A stretch of DNA of 64,000 bases from Ligustrum vulgare. Its lineage: Eukaryota; Streptophyta; Magnoliopsida; Lamiales; Oleaceae. A program made the position numbers and the translations under genes. The DNA is taken from contig OY743169.1 in assembly GCA_963555705.1 (NCBI GenBank), positions 46,860,124 through 46,924,123 of the forward strand. The letters are read 5' to 3'. Shown piece after piece: positions 35,250 through 46,894 of this stretch (position 1 is the stretch's first letter; each line of letters starts with the position of its first letter). A model generated the notes under the pieces. That model was not told where the DNA came from and did not search any database. It saw only the letters and a list, made by a program, of their open reading frames with translations.

Positions 35250-36256
35250 TAAATTTGAACTATGTGTATCGAGCATATTTAATCCTTCAGTGATTATAAT
35301 TGTATACTTATATAGTTCAAATTACAGTTGTCAAATTGCTACAATCAAATTTTAGTCATGAAACTTCAAATACAGATTTTTCTCGAATCATTCAGCGCAA
35401 TAAAAAAGTATAGAGTTATTGATTACTATTTTTATTCCCACGGATTGGTACTTCAAGAAAAATCCCAGTGTGACGAGTTGTTGGTCATACATTTTGATCT
35501 CACTCATTGATACTTCAAAGAGCGCAAGTTAATAATAAGAATCAATCATCTTCTCTCAAAATTTATATTGGTTATATTCTTATATTTATTGAAACTTTTG
35601 ATGCATTGACAGACAAATAAAATATTGCATCTACTGAATATCGTTTCATATTCAATGCCAGATTTTTGAAACATTCACTATGCAACAAGTTGTGTATTAC
35701 GATTGTACAATTTTGTTTTCCAGTTGCATATACCTATAGGTATTTTACTTATTTTACACTTCTAAATGTTTAGAATATATATCCCAAACTTATGATTTTT
35801 GTAATAAGTTCAATTTAGTGTGGATACATACTGTGACCAACTATTTTTATATCGATTTTTTTGACATATTTCCTTTTTCTATCCTCACTATTTTAAGGTT
35901 TCGAGTCAAACATACACTGCGGAAATTAAAAGACCCGAAACCAATGCCTAGATCAACCTTGCACTCAGCTGTGGTAAGACAATAGCTTTGATGAATCTCA
36001 TGAATTTGAATTTTGGTGAATGATGTAGAAGTATCTTCACCACAGCCATCTATTTGTCCAACCTCTAACAATAATCCACACAGCAAGTTAGGATCTGGAA
36101 GGGGTTGTGCTAACGACCAAAAGATGACTACTGTAGATCTACTGTAATTAACCTAGTACTTATAGGTTCAAACGAAAACCTAATTAGGTTAAGATAGTGA
36201 GCTCGGGCTAATCTAAGTCTGGTCCAACAAATTAGGCTTAGACACTATTCCAACAA
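34953..36256. other. Intergenic AT-rich sequence, possible minus-strand Copia LTR
   Basis: Continuation of the pre-insertion sequence at 25963. It contains an AT microsatellite (about 35193-35245). On the minus strand GTGGAGATTGTTGGAATAG at about 36265-36247 looks like a Copia polypurine tract plus LTR start, so 35800-36257 may be a minus-strand Copia LTR fragment. No gene. Confidence 0.4.
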
Positions 36257-36342
36257 TCTCCACTTATCCAAGATCCAATTCCAGATGTTTAATTTTTTCT
36301 TCTATGTGTGACCTATCAGGTTCCATTTACAATGACAACGTC

Positions 36343-36440
<98 letters not shown>

Positions 36441-36468
36441 ATTATTATTATTATTATTATTATTATTT
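36343..36468 (+). repeat. (TAT)n microsatellite
   Basis: About 41 TAT/ATT units with one interruption (TATAAT) near 36438. The poly-Tyr frame across it is not a gene. Confidence 0.97.
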
Positions 36469-36981
36469 CAATCTGATTGAAATACGATGAATTGAAATCC
36501 CTATTTCTAATTCATCTTCAATTCACTAAGATTGATTAATTCACGTTACAGTCTAAGATTGACGTTTAGCAATGTGTTAAGGCAACCTATGTGAAGGAAA
36601 ATGTCACGTGATTATGACAAGACTAGTTTGTATGCGGTTACCATGGAAATATAATACATTCATCAATATAACTCAATTGGTTAAGAGATATGGATATTTT
36701 CAATCTCATTTCAATCAATTATGTTATTCACCATTTCTCTTAGTTGATTTTATTGTGAGTGAAAATACCTTTTCAACTCATAACATAACCCTAACCAAGG
36801 AATTTATATCAACTTAAGTGGGAGAAGTACAAGTTATGATTTCCTAATACCCTGGAGTGAAGAATCCTTATGTTTGACATACACAACCTTCATATGACTC
36901 TCACTATACATGTACGAGGTCATCCTGATGATTCCCTCTCAAAAGCCAACATGATGTGATCTCGATTGTGAACTCACAGAA

Positions 36982-37672
36982 TTGACTCTTGAAATGTCTG
37001 GAAAGTTCCAAATTCATGTTTAGATGGATGGTAATATGAAGACTCGAGTCTCACGACATAAGAACCTAAGGTATATTAAACTTTAGATCCATTGAGATGC
37101 GAAAACAAGAACTGACATGGGTAAACATCACAAAGTTTGTCCAAATCCTTTGATAAGTTTGATTTGGAATACCACAAAGATGGTTAATCTTTGATAAGTA
37201 CGGGTTGAATGTCACAAGAGTTGAATATTCATAAGTTCCAAATTCTAAAGGGAATCATGACCTTTAATGTATATTGAGTCACTCAATAAATTGTTTAACA
37301 TCAAAACTAACTATTTGATGTGATCCCATTTGGGAAACACGATGAAATAGCTGAATAATAGATTGAAATGCCTAGAAAGTTCTAAATTCTGGTTGGAATG
37401 GACCGTAAGTAAAGACCCGAGCCTCATGACACTAGAACCTAAGGTATATTAAACCTTATACCCATTGAGATGCGGAAACAAGAACCAACAAGGGTGAATG
37501 CCACAAAGGTTATCCAAATCCTTTGATAAGTTTGATTTTGAACTCCAAAAAGATGGTTAATCTTTAAGAAGTTCGGGTTGAATGCCACAAGAATTGAATC
37601 TTGATAAGTTCTGAGTTTTAAATAGAATCCTCATCTTTAATGTATATTGAATCACTCAATAAAAATAACTGT
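36982..37672 (+). repeat. Tandem duplication of a 330-350 bp non-coding unit
   Basis: The blocks at about 36982-37298 and 37350-37672 align throughout (GAACCTAAGGTATATTAAAC, CAAATCCTTTGATAAGTTTG, TTTAATGTATATTGA in both) with many point differences. The duplication is old. Confidence 0.85.
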
Positions 37673-38169
37673 TACAGTGAATGAAAATAACATATAAAGA
37701 AGTAATAAAATTCCTAAACTAGGTCTGTCCATTATAGAAGCACAAAAAAAGAGTTGACATAATTAAAAATGGAAATATAGAAAAATCCTGAAACCTAGTT
37801 TTGGAACAAGCATGCGATCACGTGGTTTCCAATATGGCGATCGCTTGGAGACAGTTTTTGCATTTTGACCATTGAAAGTGCAATCTTGTGATCAAGGCTT
37901 CAATATGCCTCGCGATCGCGTGGTTGTACTTTTTTCAGCCGCACGTTTGTTATTTTGGTCATAACTTTTCTATCGAAGTCCGATTTCCATGATTCAAAGT
38001 GTGTTGGAAAAAAGAACCAAAGGGCTACAATTATTCACGAAATTGCAATATTTAAATTCAAATGTTTTCTATACGAGAACTGAGTCTCAACTTCCAACTA
38101 AAAATCTGAATCGTTGCCCTCATTTTTGTTCCAAAAGAATAGGAGCATCAGAGGATTAAATGAAAAGAT
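37673..38169. other. Intergenic sequence left of Copia B
   Basis: No gene recognised. Flank of the Copia B insertion; it should be collinear with 54437 onward, where LINE-like sequence starts. Confidence 0.4.
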
Positions 38170-38174
38170 GTTTG

Positions 38175-38627
38175 TGTTGAAATACTTCTCTCTCTGTAAA
38201 CTTTCAGCAATTTCAGTTTTGGTTCGAATGAAATTATTGCTATATTTATATATGAAACTGCCATTTAATTAGAATTGAACCTGATCAATTCAATTCCAAT
38301 TAATGAGGAGGCAGTTTCTTGGTTATAAATAGAGGTTTCCAGCTGTGTGGAAAATAGAGAATTTCTCCCTCGTTCAAGTTATTATTATTATTTTGTTTTT
38401 TTATTTTTGGTCTTTTCTTCCTGTGTAAAAGTCCTATTTTGAGAGAGAGTGTTAGGCGATTAACGTTGTGTAGCATGAATCGACAACCGATTGTATCTTG
38501 GGAATCGAACATCGATCAAAACGTCTTGCATCTCGGTGAGGTGGCGAATTCAATTTAAGAAAACTGTGTAAACAAGGGCCTTTGATTTGGTTACATTTGC
38601 TTTGATTCTCTAATATTTCCCCCAACA
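38175..38627 (+). repeat. 5' LTR of Copia B
   Basis: 453 bp, TGTTGAAATAC to CCCCAACA. It shares with the 3' LTR TGAGGAGGCAGTTTCTTGG-type promoter sequence, GGTTATAAATAGAGG (TATA box, about 38322) and the (C)AACGTTGTG block. No tRNA-Met PBS follows; the primer site is unrecognised or lost. Confidence 0.9.
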
Positions 38628-39094
38628 AGCTTAAATCGAATTTGTGTTTGGAAATTTTAGAGAATCATAATTTTCTTCCGGTTAATGTTTATTGCTTGGC
38701 TTTGGTTTCCCCGTTTATGTTCATTTTTTTCATTAAGTTCATGGTTATTGTTTAAATAAAAATTGCAGTAAGGATTCTTAGACCAGTAACAGATTCGTTG
38801 AAGAAATAAATAAAAAAAATTAATTAATTGGTTTATTGGAATTTTTTCCCTTACCGGCGTTTTTTCAATTTCTGTATTGCATGAGAATTTAGATGGTTTT
38901 GCATGGGTTTTAGGTGGTTTGCATGCTTATGATCATTACTTCCATTATTATTTAATGATTGCCTTGTTATTCATTTGATTGGTAATTCTCTCATCATTGT
39001 TTAATGACTACCTCCAAATTATTAATTCATGATTAAAAAGATTGCTAAATTGTTTATAATTTGACAAAATAATCTCACTGCAAGAAAATCGGTC

Positions 39095-39440
39095 AACAGA
39101 GACGACTAAAGTCGTCTCTGAAAGCGTAAAAGTCGTCTCTGTTGAGAAATAGAGACGACAACGTCGTCTCCATTTTTCGTCTCTGTAGACCCGTGGCTGT
39201 TGGTCATTAGAGATGACATTAGTCGTCTCAACTCATTAGAGACGACATAGTCGTCTCTAAAAGTTTAAGTATTAGAGATGACTAAGTCGTCTCTAATATA
39301 TTAGAGACGACATAGTAGTCATCTCTACTAATTAAGTATTAGAGACGACTAATGTCGTCTGTAATACTTAACATGTAGAGACGGCTATTAGTCGTCTCTA
39401 ATACTCTATAGAGACGAAAAATGTCGTTTCGGTTTGTTAT
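39095..39440. repeat. Left subterminal repeats of CACTA A
   Basis: About ten copies of GAGACGAC or its complement GTCGTCTC, mostly as inverted pairs separated by a few bases: the usual binding platform for a CACTA accessory protein. Confidence 0.9.
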
Positions 39441-39766
39441 ATTGTCGTCTCAAATGATTAAGAATGAAATGATTTTTTTTAATGCGACCACTATATTTCG
39501 TTAATTATTCAATTTTTTAAAAATTAATTATAATTAATTTGTATAATTCTAAAATTAATTAAAAAATTAATATTCTGTAATCATTCTATTATAATTTTTT
39601 TATTGTAACAACAACCAAAAATAATATTTTTCATTTATTAATTAGTATTGAAATATTGTTAATATTAACAAAATATTAATTAACAGATTAATAATTAAAA
39701 AAAAAACAGTAGCACGTATTAAATAACGAAATTTGCATTTATACAAAAAAGTCGTAACAGAAACCC

Positions 39767-41458
39767 CTAAGAATCTAAGTCGTCGTCGTTCATATAATAT
39801 TCGATGTCGTCGTCATCGTCCGCATCCCCATCCACCTGAATCGAGGATCCAACACCACATCCTGTGGCCATGGCTGACCCTGATATCTTTTCCAATATTT
39901 GTGCTAACACAGTATTAACTCGAGCAAGCTCGGACTTCGTCTCGACCATCTCATGCTCGAGCTCCGCCACACGCGCTGACTCTCCAGTAGCGGGTGAAGT
40001 CGCTGTCGACTATGCCGAACTAGAGAAGCCGGAGACCGTCCGACCAACTCCACGAACGTGGCCCCGCCTATCTTCGAGCACCTCCCAGACGACATTGTGC
40101 TAGTCGAATTGTGTCCCCGATAAGCTCGCCTGCTGTGTCTGCGTCTCCTTCGTCTGGAGCATTTCATACTGAATATTCAAAAAATGAAATGAGAAGGCGA
40201 TAGTGAAAAATTAAAATTGTAACAAACTTAAAAAAAAATGTTCGGGATTACATAATACTTACATGTTGGCGCTCGGCCTGCTCGCTGACTCAGACTTCTC
40301 CTTGGTCAGTTTGTCGTGTATGAACAGACTTCCACGTATCCAAAATGGAAGGCCATTTCTGTGTAACAGGATCCCTCTAAAAATAAATAAAAAATAAAAA
40401 ATCAATAACTAGTAAATAAAAATAACGATAAATAAAACTAGATGCGTCAACTATTTTTTACCTGAAATGCGAAATTAATTCATATTAATATCGATTTAAA
40501 TAGGAGTTAAATTAACTACTAATGAAATCTAAATGACTTGATCAAAAACTAAATCCAATCAATTTACCACTTACGTTGGCGTGGCGTGTTTCCACGATAC
40601 TCTTGGACCCCTGCAAACTTTGGTAAGGGAGCTTGGCCCGATTGGCTGCGTTCCTGTGCGACGCAGCCTAAAAAATACAAAGTAAAAAATTAAATATGAA
40701 AATAATAATAAATTAATAAATATAAATATAAATCATTAATTATACCTTGAAGGATGCACTCTCGAACAAGTCTGCGCAGTTACCCCACTCGACCATGTCA
40801 ATGTCGTCAAAGGTTTTGTGCGGCCATGTATTTTGTAGTATTTGTAGGCCTTACCTTCGTACTCTTTGTAGCGCTCAGAAGCGCTCTTGTCAATACCCTT
40901 ATCAACCCAATGACACTTCTGTTGTGGAATATTTCCCTTGATGTTGAAATAATGCTATGAAAAAAAAATAGAATTCAACGTTTAATGAAACTTATATAAT
41001 TTAAATATGATGAAACCTTAAAACAATGTAAAAACTCGTACCTCAACCTCGACGCGAACACGATCCTTTATATGTTCTGGGACCTTGCTCCATGCTGAGT
41101 ACTTGGGAACTATGAGTTGACGTACCGTCATTCCTAGGAAACGGATGAACTCCGGCTCATTCGAACCAATAGGATGAATCGTCCTCTCTGTATCCAAGTC
41201 AAACTCAATTGGTAGTGGAACACTACCATTGTCCCTGAACCGCTTCTCAACATTGAGCATTCGGGACTTGCCACGTCTCTTTGGCGGTGGCGCTAACATG
41301 AAATCAATCAAACTCTTTAATATTCTATAAGTGAGATAAAAACCATTAAATGTAATTAAGGAACAAATACCTGACTCACAAGGAGGCGGCAAACGACGTC
41401 CCCCTCTATCGGGGTCCTGATTACCCCCATCCCTTCCATGGGACATAATATCGATCAT
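39767..41458 (-). pseudogene. CACTA accessory transposase (Transposase_24-like), split and damaged
   Basis: Read leftwards from 41458. First piece 41458-41018: FRDNGSVPLPIEFDLDTERT, then GMTVRQLIVPKYSAWSKVPE, the start of the plant transposase Ptta/En-Spm domain. Next about 40957-40741: HYFNIKGNIPQQKCHWVDKG, then after a one-base frame change WPHKTFDDIDMVEWGNCADL. Next about 40672-40571: AASHRNAANRAKLPYQSLQG. Next about 40380-40264: RDPVTQKWPSILDTWKSVHT with an in-frame TGA. Last about 40167-39767: a coiled-coil tail ELEHEMVETKSELARVNTVL ending in an Asp-rich YYMNDDDLDS. Separating stretches are AT-rich and look like introns. In the family this protein binds subterminal repeats. The frameshift and stops suggest it is dead. 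Confidence 0.82.
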
Positions 41459-41695
41459 ATTTTGATAGATATACTGCTGATCAAGGACTTTTTATCCTAA
41501 CCTTACCACAAAGAACATTTTTCAACTCAATAATCAAAGAATTGTAATCTTGGAATGGATTAATTGTAAATTAGACTACAAAGAAACTCAATGGTATATA
41601 AACATGCATGAGACTTGCAAACACAAACAACAAAACTGTCATCTTCAAGAAACTAGAACAAATCAACAAAAATCATAATGTTTTTTTGTTGCTGT

Positions 41696-41885
41696 TGCCT
41701 CGAACCATGAAGGCTTGGATGATAGTTTCATGGCCCAACGAATGCTATCATCTGGGATTCCTCTCCATGAGCCATATCTCACTCATTGTTTGTCAAGACT
41801 GGTAAAGGACGAGAAGACAAAGCTTAAAACAAGAAAGATATCGATTAGCGAAAGCTTTTACGTGACGGGCATTGCTGATCGAGTG
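41696..41885 (+). pseudogene. Captured fragment of an RNA-dependent RNA polymerase gene (RDR3/4/5 type)
   Basis: The frame reads NHEGLDDSFMAQRMLSSGIP, LHEPYLTHCLSRLVKDEKTK and KISISESFYVTGIADRV, which matches in pattern the segment just before the TADPTG motif of the plant gamma-clade RDR proteins. It ends abruptly after GIAD, and flanking sequence is unrelated. It is an exon-sized piece without catalytic motif, on the plus strand inside CACTA A and antisense to the transposon's own gene. I read it as a gene fragment picked up by the transposon. The family call is from memory of the conserved pattern and should be tested. Confidence 0.55.
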
Positions 41886-42573
41886 TTGTATTTTAAACAA
41901 CTGCTTGGAAGATGGGAAATCCTTGAAATTATATTTGGTTTGGGATTTAATTTTTCTAGATCTTCATTGTGTTATGTTTCAGTTCTTTCATAGAGATGAT
42001 GTTGCTTGTTATAATCATCATCTATATGTATTTCTTTTTAGGTGTGTCAATTGTACATCGATTGGTGCAATTTGAGAAACCAAAGATTCTGAACTGTTGG
42101 AAACTCCCCCAAGATCTCTTGATTCGTGTGTGCGTGTCTATAATTTTTAAGGCATTTGAGTTTTTAAATCTCGTAAGTACTGAATTTGTGGGGTTTCTCA
42201 AATATTTGATCTTTTAATGTGGGTTGTGAGAATTATGTGTTTTGATATAGGTTTCAGAGATTAATGTTCTTTATTGATTCTTATATATGATTATTTTGGA
42301 GTGCTGATGTTTCTGCCTCGAGATTTTCTTTCCCACTGATTGTAGTGAGAATCTGATACTACTCTACTTTAATATTGTTTGGTTGTTTACACGGGTCTCA
42401 CTTTGATGTTTTTTTTTTTTTTTTTTGCAAAGATTATTCTTTTTGAACTTGTGACTTGGGAGTTTGATTTGGTTTTTGAATTGTGTTAAGAGAGGGCAGG
42501 ACTTCTGGCTTAATACTTTCCAAATATTCTGTTGGTGACTATGTTTGGCGGAAAACCTGTTGTGTGTAAAAGC

Positions 42574-42650
42574 ATGAGGCAGAGGCATAGTCAAGGATAT
42601 GCCTCAAGTGGTGATGACCTTGAAGATGATGCACGTTCAACGGTTCAAGG
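42574..42650 (+). pseudogene. Possible captured first exon of a host gene
   Basis: ATG 42574 opens MRQRHSQGYASSGDDLEDDA and ends at a donor-like AAGG|GTAATG (42650). It resembles the N-terminal exon of a plant membrane protein family (TMEM128-like) as I remember it; weak evidence. It lies 0.7 kb after the RDR fragment on the same strand, consistent with a second captured piece. Confidence 0.3.
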
Positions 42651-44950
42651 GTAATGTCTCAATCCTTTTCATTGCCTAGAAGGTGAGACTGTTAGCTTTA
42701 GCTTTTTACCCATTTTGATTAGTATGTTCTACTTATTGATGAAAATCTATTACATAATTAAGCTAAGGGGCATACTATAGAGAATGAAGAAAAAGGGTTT
42801 TTTTTCCTCTGTTATTTAGTTTTTTAATATTGGTTATTGCTTGAAATAGCTGATGATAGATTGGATTGAACCAGCGGCCGGCAGATCATGGGAATTCCTT
42901 GAAATTATATTTGTTCTAGATTTAAAATTGGTACTCTTGTTATGAAATTTATGCTTAGATTGGGCTTTTGAAGCTACTGACCAAGAAATGAGAGGAATGG
43001 GGCAAGAAACAGCTGCTTACCAACCTGGAATTAAATTTACTTGACAGCAGCACAGGTGATTTGACAAACATGTTAATCAGAGTAAAACCCACTAAAAAAA
43101 TTCACTCCAGGTATCAGACAGTTTCTGTATCAATTTTTCTGCTATTATAGTGGAGTACCAATTTACAGTCAGGAGTCAGCCACAGCATTTCCATTCGGTG
43201 GTGATTTGGATCGCTTCTATTTCACAGATAGCACGAGGAAGAAAAAGAAGATGAAAATCCCTAATGGGAAAATCCAATATGTTCAATTTAGCCCTCAATA
43301 CTCAACTAGACTACATGTTTGATATCGAGATCATATGCCATAGCATGTATCATTAGATAAAAACTAGCAGCACCAGTGAAGGAATATTTTTAAAAAATTC
43401 AGTTAAATAGATCATCATATTCGGAAAACATCAAAGAAATCTTCTTGATAAAGCAATTGTATGCACTATTTTCAACTTGACACTGAGCAATTAACCAGCA
43501 CGACATAGCAAAGTGGTGACAAAAAAATATCAATGATTTGAAACCATAGATTCCATGCCTTTGTCTACAGAAAGCATTTTGGAGTCAACTAAGTTCAGTT
43601 TATCATTTCCATTCCAGATGTTGGATTTCATGGAGCCAAATTATTCTGTTCACTTATTCTTTCGAATCAAGATCCATATAAGAAGTCAAGATAACTCACA
43701 ATACAAAGTACAAAATACAAAATCCAAATTTCTTATGATGAAGAAAAACAAACATTTTCCCAACTTTTATTGATTAATGGATACTGAAGCAGTAATTTAA
43801 AGTGCCCAGAAAATTATTGCTTCATGCCACCATAATGGAAGAAAAAGAGGGAATATTTACCAAATCGAAACCAACAAGAATTGCTCCAAACGTCAACACC
43901 TAAACCACCACCAAACACCCAACGAGTTGGCGTACAGGAACCAAAAATTGTTGTATATTCACGAAACCCTGAAATTAAAAAAATGCCAACCCATTTTCTT
44001 CAAGGTGATAGGCGGAGCTGGGGGCGCGCAACTAGGGCAAAAACCAAATGAAGAAAATTTGCGTGGAAGGAGACAGGCAGGGGAAAAAGACGGGCGCGCA
44101 GAGGAAAATTTGCGTGGAAGGAGACAGAGGCAGGAGAAAAATTAGAGGCTTTGTTTTATAATTTCGCGCATTAGTGAAAATTGGAGGGAGTGAAATTTTT
44201 TAGAATATTTTGTGTCATTAGTGATCGCAATCCGTCCCATGCACGAAATATATAATTGAAAATTATTTATTTAATAAGTTGTAAAAATACAATGCTTGAT
44301 AAAAATAAGACAATGAAAAAAAATATATAACTTGCATACACAAATTTTGGATAATTTACGATTTGTTTGTTAAAAATGTTGTGCTTAAAAATATGTTTTT
44401 TAATGTTTTCGAAAAAAAATATGTGGTTGCAAAATAAAAAGAGAAAATGTATGTTGTTAAAAAGTGATTTCGAGAATTGTGTTGTTTAAAAACATGTATT
44501 TTTATAATTAATTTCCTTGAAACATGTATCTTTATAATTAATTTCCTTTAAAAATAAAAATAAAAATTAGGGGTACTTATTTACCCTTATCTTTTGACCA
44601 ATAACGAAATACCTTTTAAAAATTTTTAAGAAGAAAAAATACTTTGTACATTGTGAGTGTCACATTATTATTATTATTATTTTTATATTTCTGTCACTTT
44701 TTTAATATTTTTGAACATTTTTTAAAATTGTGACACTATGTAACTTATTTTCAGAAAAGTGATACTTTCTCAATCAAACATAAATTAAAGTCTTAGAAAA
44801 AAAAGTGTAACTTATTATTTTTAAATACATCACTTTTATTACTTCTGTTTTAATTAAAAAGTGACATTTTGTCACTTTTTCTAGTTGAAAGTCAATTTTC
44901 CGATTTTTGCAATATATACCATTGACTAACAAATTGTACAAGTGTATAGG
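42651..44950. other. CACTA A filler, unclassified
   Basis: No clear ORF. 44060-44140 contains a 70-bp direct duplication (GAAAATTTGCGTGGAAGGAG twice). 43850-44000 reads like an untranslated region on the minus strand. 44185-44930 is A/T-rich. Confidence 0.4.
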
Positions 44951-44956
44951 GGTGGA

Positions 44957-45150
44957 CATTAACTAGGGGTGAACAAGTAAACCGCCACCCCGCTAAACCG
45001 AATCAAACCGCAACAAATGGTTTGGTTTGGTTCGGTTTCAAGCCCGAAATGGTTTGGTTTGGTTTGGAAAAATTCCAAACCGCTATAAACTGTTTGGTTT
45101 ATGTTTCAATTTTCGAAACCGGGGTTTGAAACCGCAACCCGCCAAGTTTT
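44957..45150. mobile_element. hAT-type terminal fragment
   Basis: TAGGGGTGAACAAGTAAACCG followed by repeated GGTTTGGTTTGG/CCAAACCG, the usual look of plant hAT ends. Only one end is evident, so it is a fragment or the left edge of a decayed non-autonomous copy. Confidence 0.4.
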
Positions 45151-45929
45151 AAATAAATTATAAAAATGAGCGCAGGAATAACTTATCAAATTCAGATTGT
45201 TATCGAAACCTTTAAGTTATTTTGAATGCTTCTTTGATTTCTTTTTCCAGCAAAAATGAATTATAGAATAACTTTTATCAAAATTTGAACGTGTTACTTG
45301 AAAGATTTCTAACATCTGTCAATTGCAAAAAATGTGAGATTTTTTAGGAATAAAGCTATGTGCTAATCTATGCCTGTTTGATCTTCCTATAAGCAGTCCA
45401 ACTCCATTCCAACTAAAACTATTGAATGCTGCAAAAAAGTTAAAATGTGGCATGCAGTTTCCATTGAAGAACTTTATAAAAAAATTAGAAAAGAATTCAT
45501 TATCAGACATGTGTGCTTAATAAACTAATCTTCAAACAGTATAACAAGCGTAATGCAAGTGCAATTAAGTGTAAAAAAACGTTAACAAGAAATTAAAATT
45601 AAATAAAAATAACTCACCAATACGGTAAAATTCACTTTTATACTGCGTCAAGCAACAAATTTAAACTCCAAGAACAACATAGATAGTAGAAACTGGCATA
45701 AAAGGGGACGAAAAATATTATTAATCAGTCGTTTAAAAACTCTATAAAATACTGAAACTTTGGAGTAAATATCTTACCAAAATCACATGAAACATCTTGA
45801 TTCAAAATGTCCAAAAATCATTTTTAAGTTGAGTAGAACAAAATTGAAGAGGTTTCAGCTAAGCAAAATGAAAATCTTAACAAGAAAATGGGAAAAAAAA
45901 CGTCTGTCATGACATATATATCCGGAGGC

Positions 45930-46620
45930 AATAGAGACGACATTTTGTCGTCGCCATTGACTTGGCGGGACATTTTCCCGCTTTTTTGCTTACCATTAGA
46001 GCTGACATTTTCGTCTCTATTTCCATGTATTAGAGACGACATCCACGTCATCTCTGTTTTTTGTATTAGAGATGACACTAGCCGTCTCTAATACGAGTGT
46101 ATAGAGACGACAAGACTGTCGTCTCTATTTTCCACAAAAATTTGTTCGTCTCTATATTTTAATATTAGAGATGATTATTGTCGTCTCTAATACTAATGTC
46201 GTCTCTATTTCATTCAATTAGAGACGACTGAAATATCTTCTCTATTTCCACACAATAGAGACGAAAAAAGTTCTCTATTTCATTCAATTAGAGACGACTA
46301 AAATGTCGTCTCTATTTCCAACCAATAGAGACGAAAAAAGTTGTCTCTATTTTTTACATATTAGAGACGACAAATATCGTCTCTAAATAACAACTAATAC
46401 AGACGACGAAATAGTCGTCTCTAATAATTGGGAAATAGAGACGACTTTGTCGTCTCTGTTTTTAGAGACGACTTGTTGCCGTCTCTATTAGTCAAGTGTT
46501 AGAGACGACAATCTCTATTTGTCATCGCAAATCACCTATCATTTGTAATGACAAAATTGTCGTCGTAAAAAACTGAAGCATTAGCGACGACAACAAAGGT
46601 CGTCGCTAATTTTCGTCTTA
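45930..46620. repeat. Right subterminal repeats of CACTA A
   Basis: More than fifteen GAGACGAC/GTCGTCTC motifs, often as inverted pairs, up to the right terminus. Confidence 0.9.
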
Positions 46621-46653
46621 TTCAATCATTTTTCTTGTAGTGTCTTCTCATAT

Positions 46654-46847
46654 AAATTGTAAATAGATTCGAGATCTATGTTTTCTATTCAAAACAAATA
46701 AAAGCAAACTTATAATTGTTTATAATTCATGATTAAAAAGATTTCTGAATCGTTTATAATTTGACAAAATAATCTGCTCATATAATTTTAAGTTTACTTT
46801 TATTTGTTTTGAATAGAAAACATAGATCTCGAATCTATTTACAATTT
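46654..46847. repeat. 59-bp inverted repeat before Copia B gag
   Basis: Arms 46654-46712 and 46789-46847 are complementary at 58 of 59 positions, separated by 76 bp. The spacer contains a near copy of the sequence left of CACTA A (39025-39075). It lies 47 bp ahead of the gag ATG, so the leader RNA could form a long hairpin. Confidence 0.92.
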
Positions 46848-46894
46848 AAAACGTTATAATATTCTAAATTATTTGTTGCTGGTTGTAAGGTTTT

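Larger units (their letters stand above)
39076..46642. mobile_element. CACTA transposon A with captured host sequences (Pack-CACTA-like)
   Basis: Ends CACTGCAAGAAAAT (left) and ATTTTTCTTGTAGTG (right, complement of CACTACAAGAAAAAT), with TCT on both sides (39073-39075, 46643-46645). Dense subterminal repeats of AGAGACGACNNNGTCGTCTCT at both ends. Inside, a minus-strand Transposase_24-like gene remains; no TNP2-type transposase is visible. The space where it should be (41.5-45.9 kb) holds plant gene fragments and AT-rich filler. Non-autonomous. Confidence 0.93.

Noticed and set aside
36308..36490. Poly-tyrosine ORF
   Set aside because: It is a frame through the TAT microsatellite.
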